From contig NZ_AKVN02000001.1 in NCBI RefSeq assembly GCF_000271485.2, positions 3,187,501-3,251,500 on the forward strand: a stretch of 64,000 nt of DNA. Reading direction: 5' to 3'. The notes beneath the pieces were generated by a model. It saw only the letters and a program-made list of their open reading frames with translations, did no database searches and was not told where the DNA came from. The first letter of the stretch is position 1; each line of letters opens with the position of its first letter. A program made the position numbers and the translations under genes. This DNA is from Pelosinus fermentans DSM 17108. Its GTDB lineage: Bacteria; Bacillota; Negativicutes; DSM-13327. Shown piece by piece: positions 63,806 through 64,000 of the stretch.

Positions 63806-64000
63806 TTACAAAACACTATTGTATATCATATATACAGCGGATAACCACATAAAAATCGCCGATACCTTATTGATATATCCAAATAGCTGAGTAAAGCTCT
63901 TTTTCTTTCCCACATTCCATCCAATAGCAGCTAGAAGAAAAAACCAGCACCAAGATACAAGAATACAAGCCATAGTAAATACTATTTTTTCATTTCCTGT
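63806..64000 (-). CDS. LysE/RhtB-type exporter, C-terminal end (cut by window edge)
   Basis: The reverse strand is open from the window edge to TAA at 63806-63808; 64 codons are visible. Two hydrophobic helices (ACILVSWCWFFLLAAIGW and AIFMWLSAVYMIYNSV) flanked by a basic loop resemble the end of LysE-type amino-acid exporters. The start is outside the window, so family assignment rests on the tail only. Confidence 0.5.
   Translation of the reverse strand, partial: TGNEKIVFTMACILVSWCWFFLLAAIGWNVGKKKSFTQLFGYINKVSAIFMWLSAVYMIYNSVL

Overview
This 64 kb window is AT-rich, densely coding chromosome of an anaerobic, low-GC Firmicute. The best fit is the Negativicutes (Sporomusaceae, Pelosinus/Sporomusa-like). 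This is an inference from gene content: corrinoid methyltransferases with a RACo-type activator, pyruvate:ferredoxin oxidoreductase, S-box (SAM) riboswitches, the short HisG/HisZ pair and a TrpR-like YerC regulator, together with a YibQ-like divergent polysaccharide deacetylase more usual in diderms. No rRNA, tRNA, CRISPR array, prophage or insertion sequence was seen.

Layout. 1-6121 (minus): a corrinoid methyltransfer operon with three paralogous UROD/MtaA-family methyltransferases, one corrinoid protein, a ferredoxin-ASKHA reductive activator and a DUF1638 gene cut by the window edge. 6131-6707: a leader region with two tandem attenuator-like elements reading left and one reading right into a nitroreductase; a fourth copy precedes cysK at 44.7 kb. 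7.4-14.6 kb: metA, ligA, pcrA and a CBS-domain pyrophosphatase. 14.7-19.8 kb: a TVP38-type membrane protein, DUF3793, DUF2325 and a feoA-feoA-feoB ferrous-iron operon with a small Cys-rich FeoB-associated protein; three Fur-box-like sites lie here. 20.0-20.3 kb: a candidate structured non-coding RNA. 20.4-26.5 kb: a polysaccharide deacetylase-like protein, a CitA/CitB-type two-component pair split by a type II NADH dehydrogenase gene, and a SagB-type nitroreductase. 26.7-33.2 kb: hisGDCBHAF-IE. 33.4-36.4 kb: a 2-hydroxyacid dehydrogenase, then yerC-hisZ-HD reading left. 36.5-40.2 kb: an S-box-controlled methionine ABC importer with two MetQ-type proteins. 40.2-46.8 kb: a PHP phosphatase (candidate histidinol phosphatase), dipeptidase-TetR, cysK, a double YezD-domain protein, a decayed trans-sulfuration gene, and an intact S-box-controlled cystathionine synthase/lyase. 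46.9-64 kb: mostly single housekeeping or accessory genes, including a lipid/DAG kinase, NlpC/P60, NimA-like, GNAT, nifJ, a GlpA-like oxidoreductase, MFS, YetF-like, DUF456, USP, ddl, AraC, a LigB-fold dioxygenase, a HAD phosphatase and the end of a LysE-type exporter.

How it fits together. Sulfur amino acids form the strongest theme: MetA (with the Glu111 associated with acetyl-CoA use), CysK, the cystathionine enzyme, MetNIQ and two S-boxes. Histidine synthesis is nearly complete: HisIE, F, A, H, B, C, D, G and Z are present, and the missing histidinol phosphatase is probably the PHP protein at 40.2 kb. The most novel signals are the shared leader element (hairpin ending CTGAAGGC overlapping a terminator) placed before the corrinoid operon, a nitroreductase and cysK; the corrinoid operon itself, whose substrate is unknown; and the candidate structured RNA near 20.2 kb.
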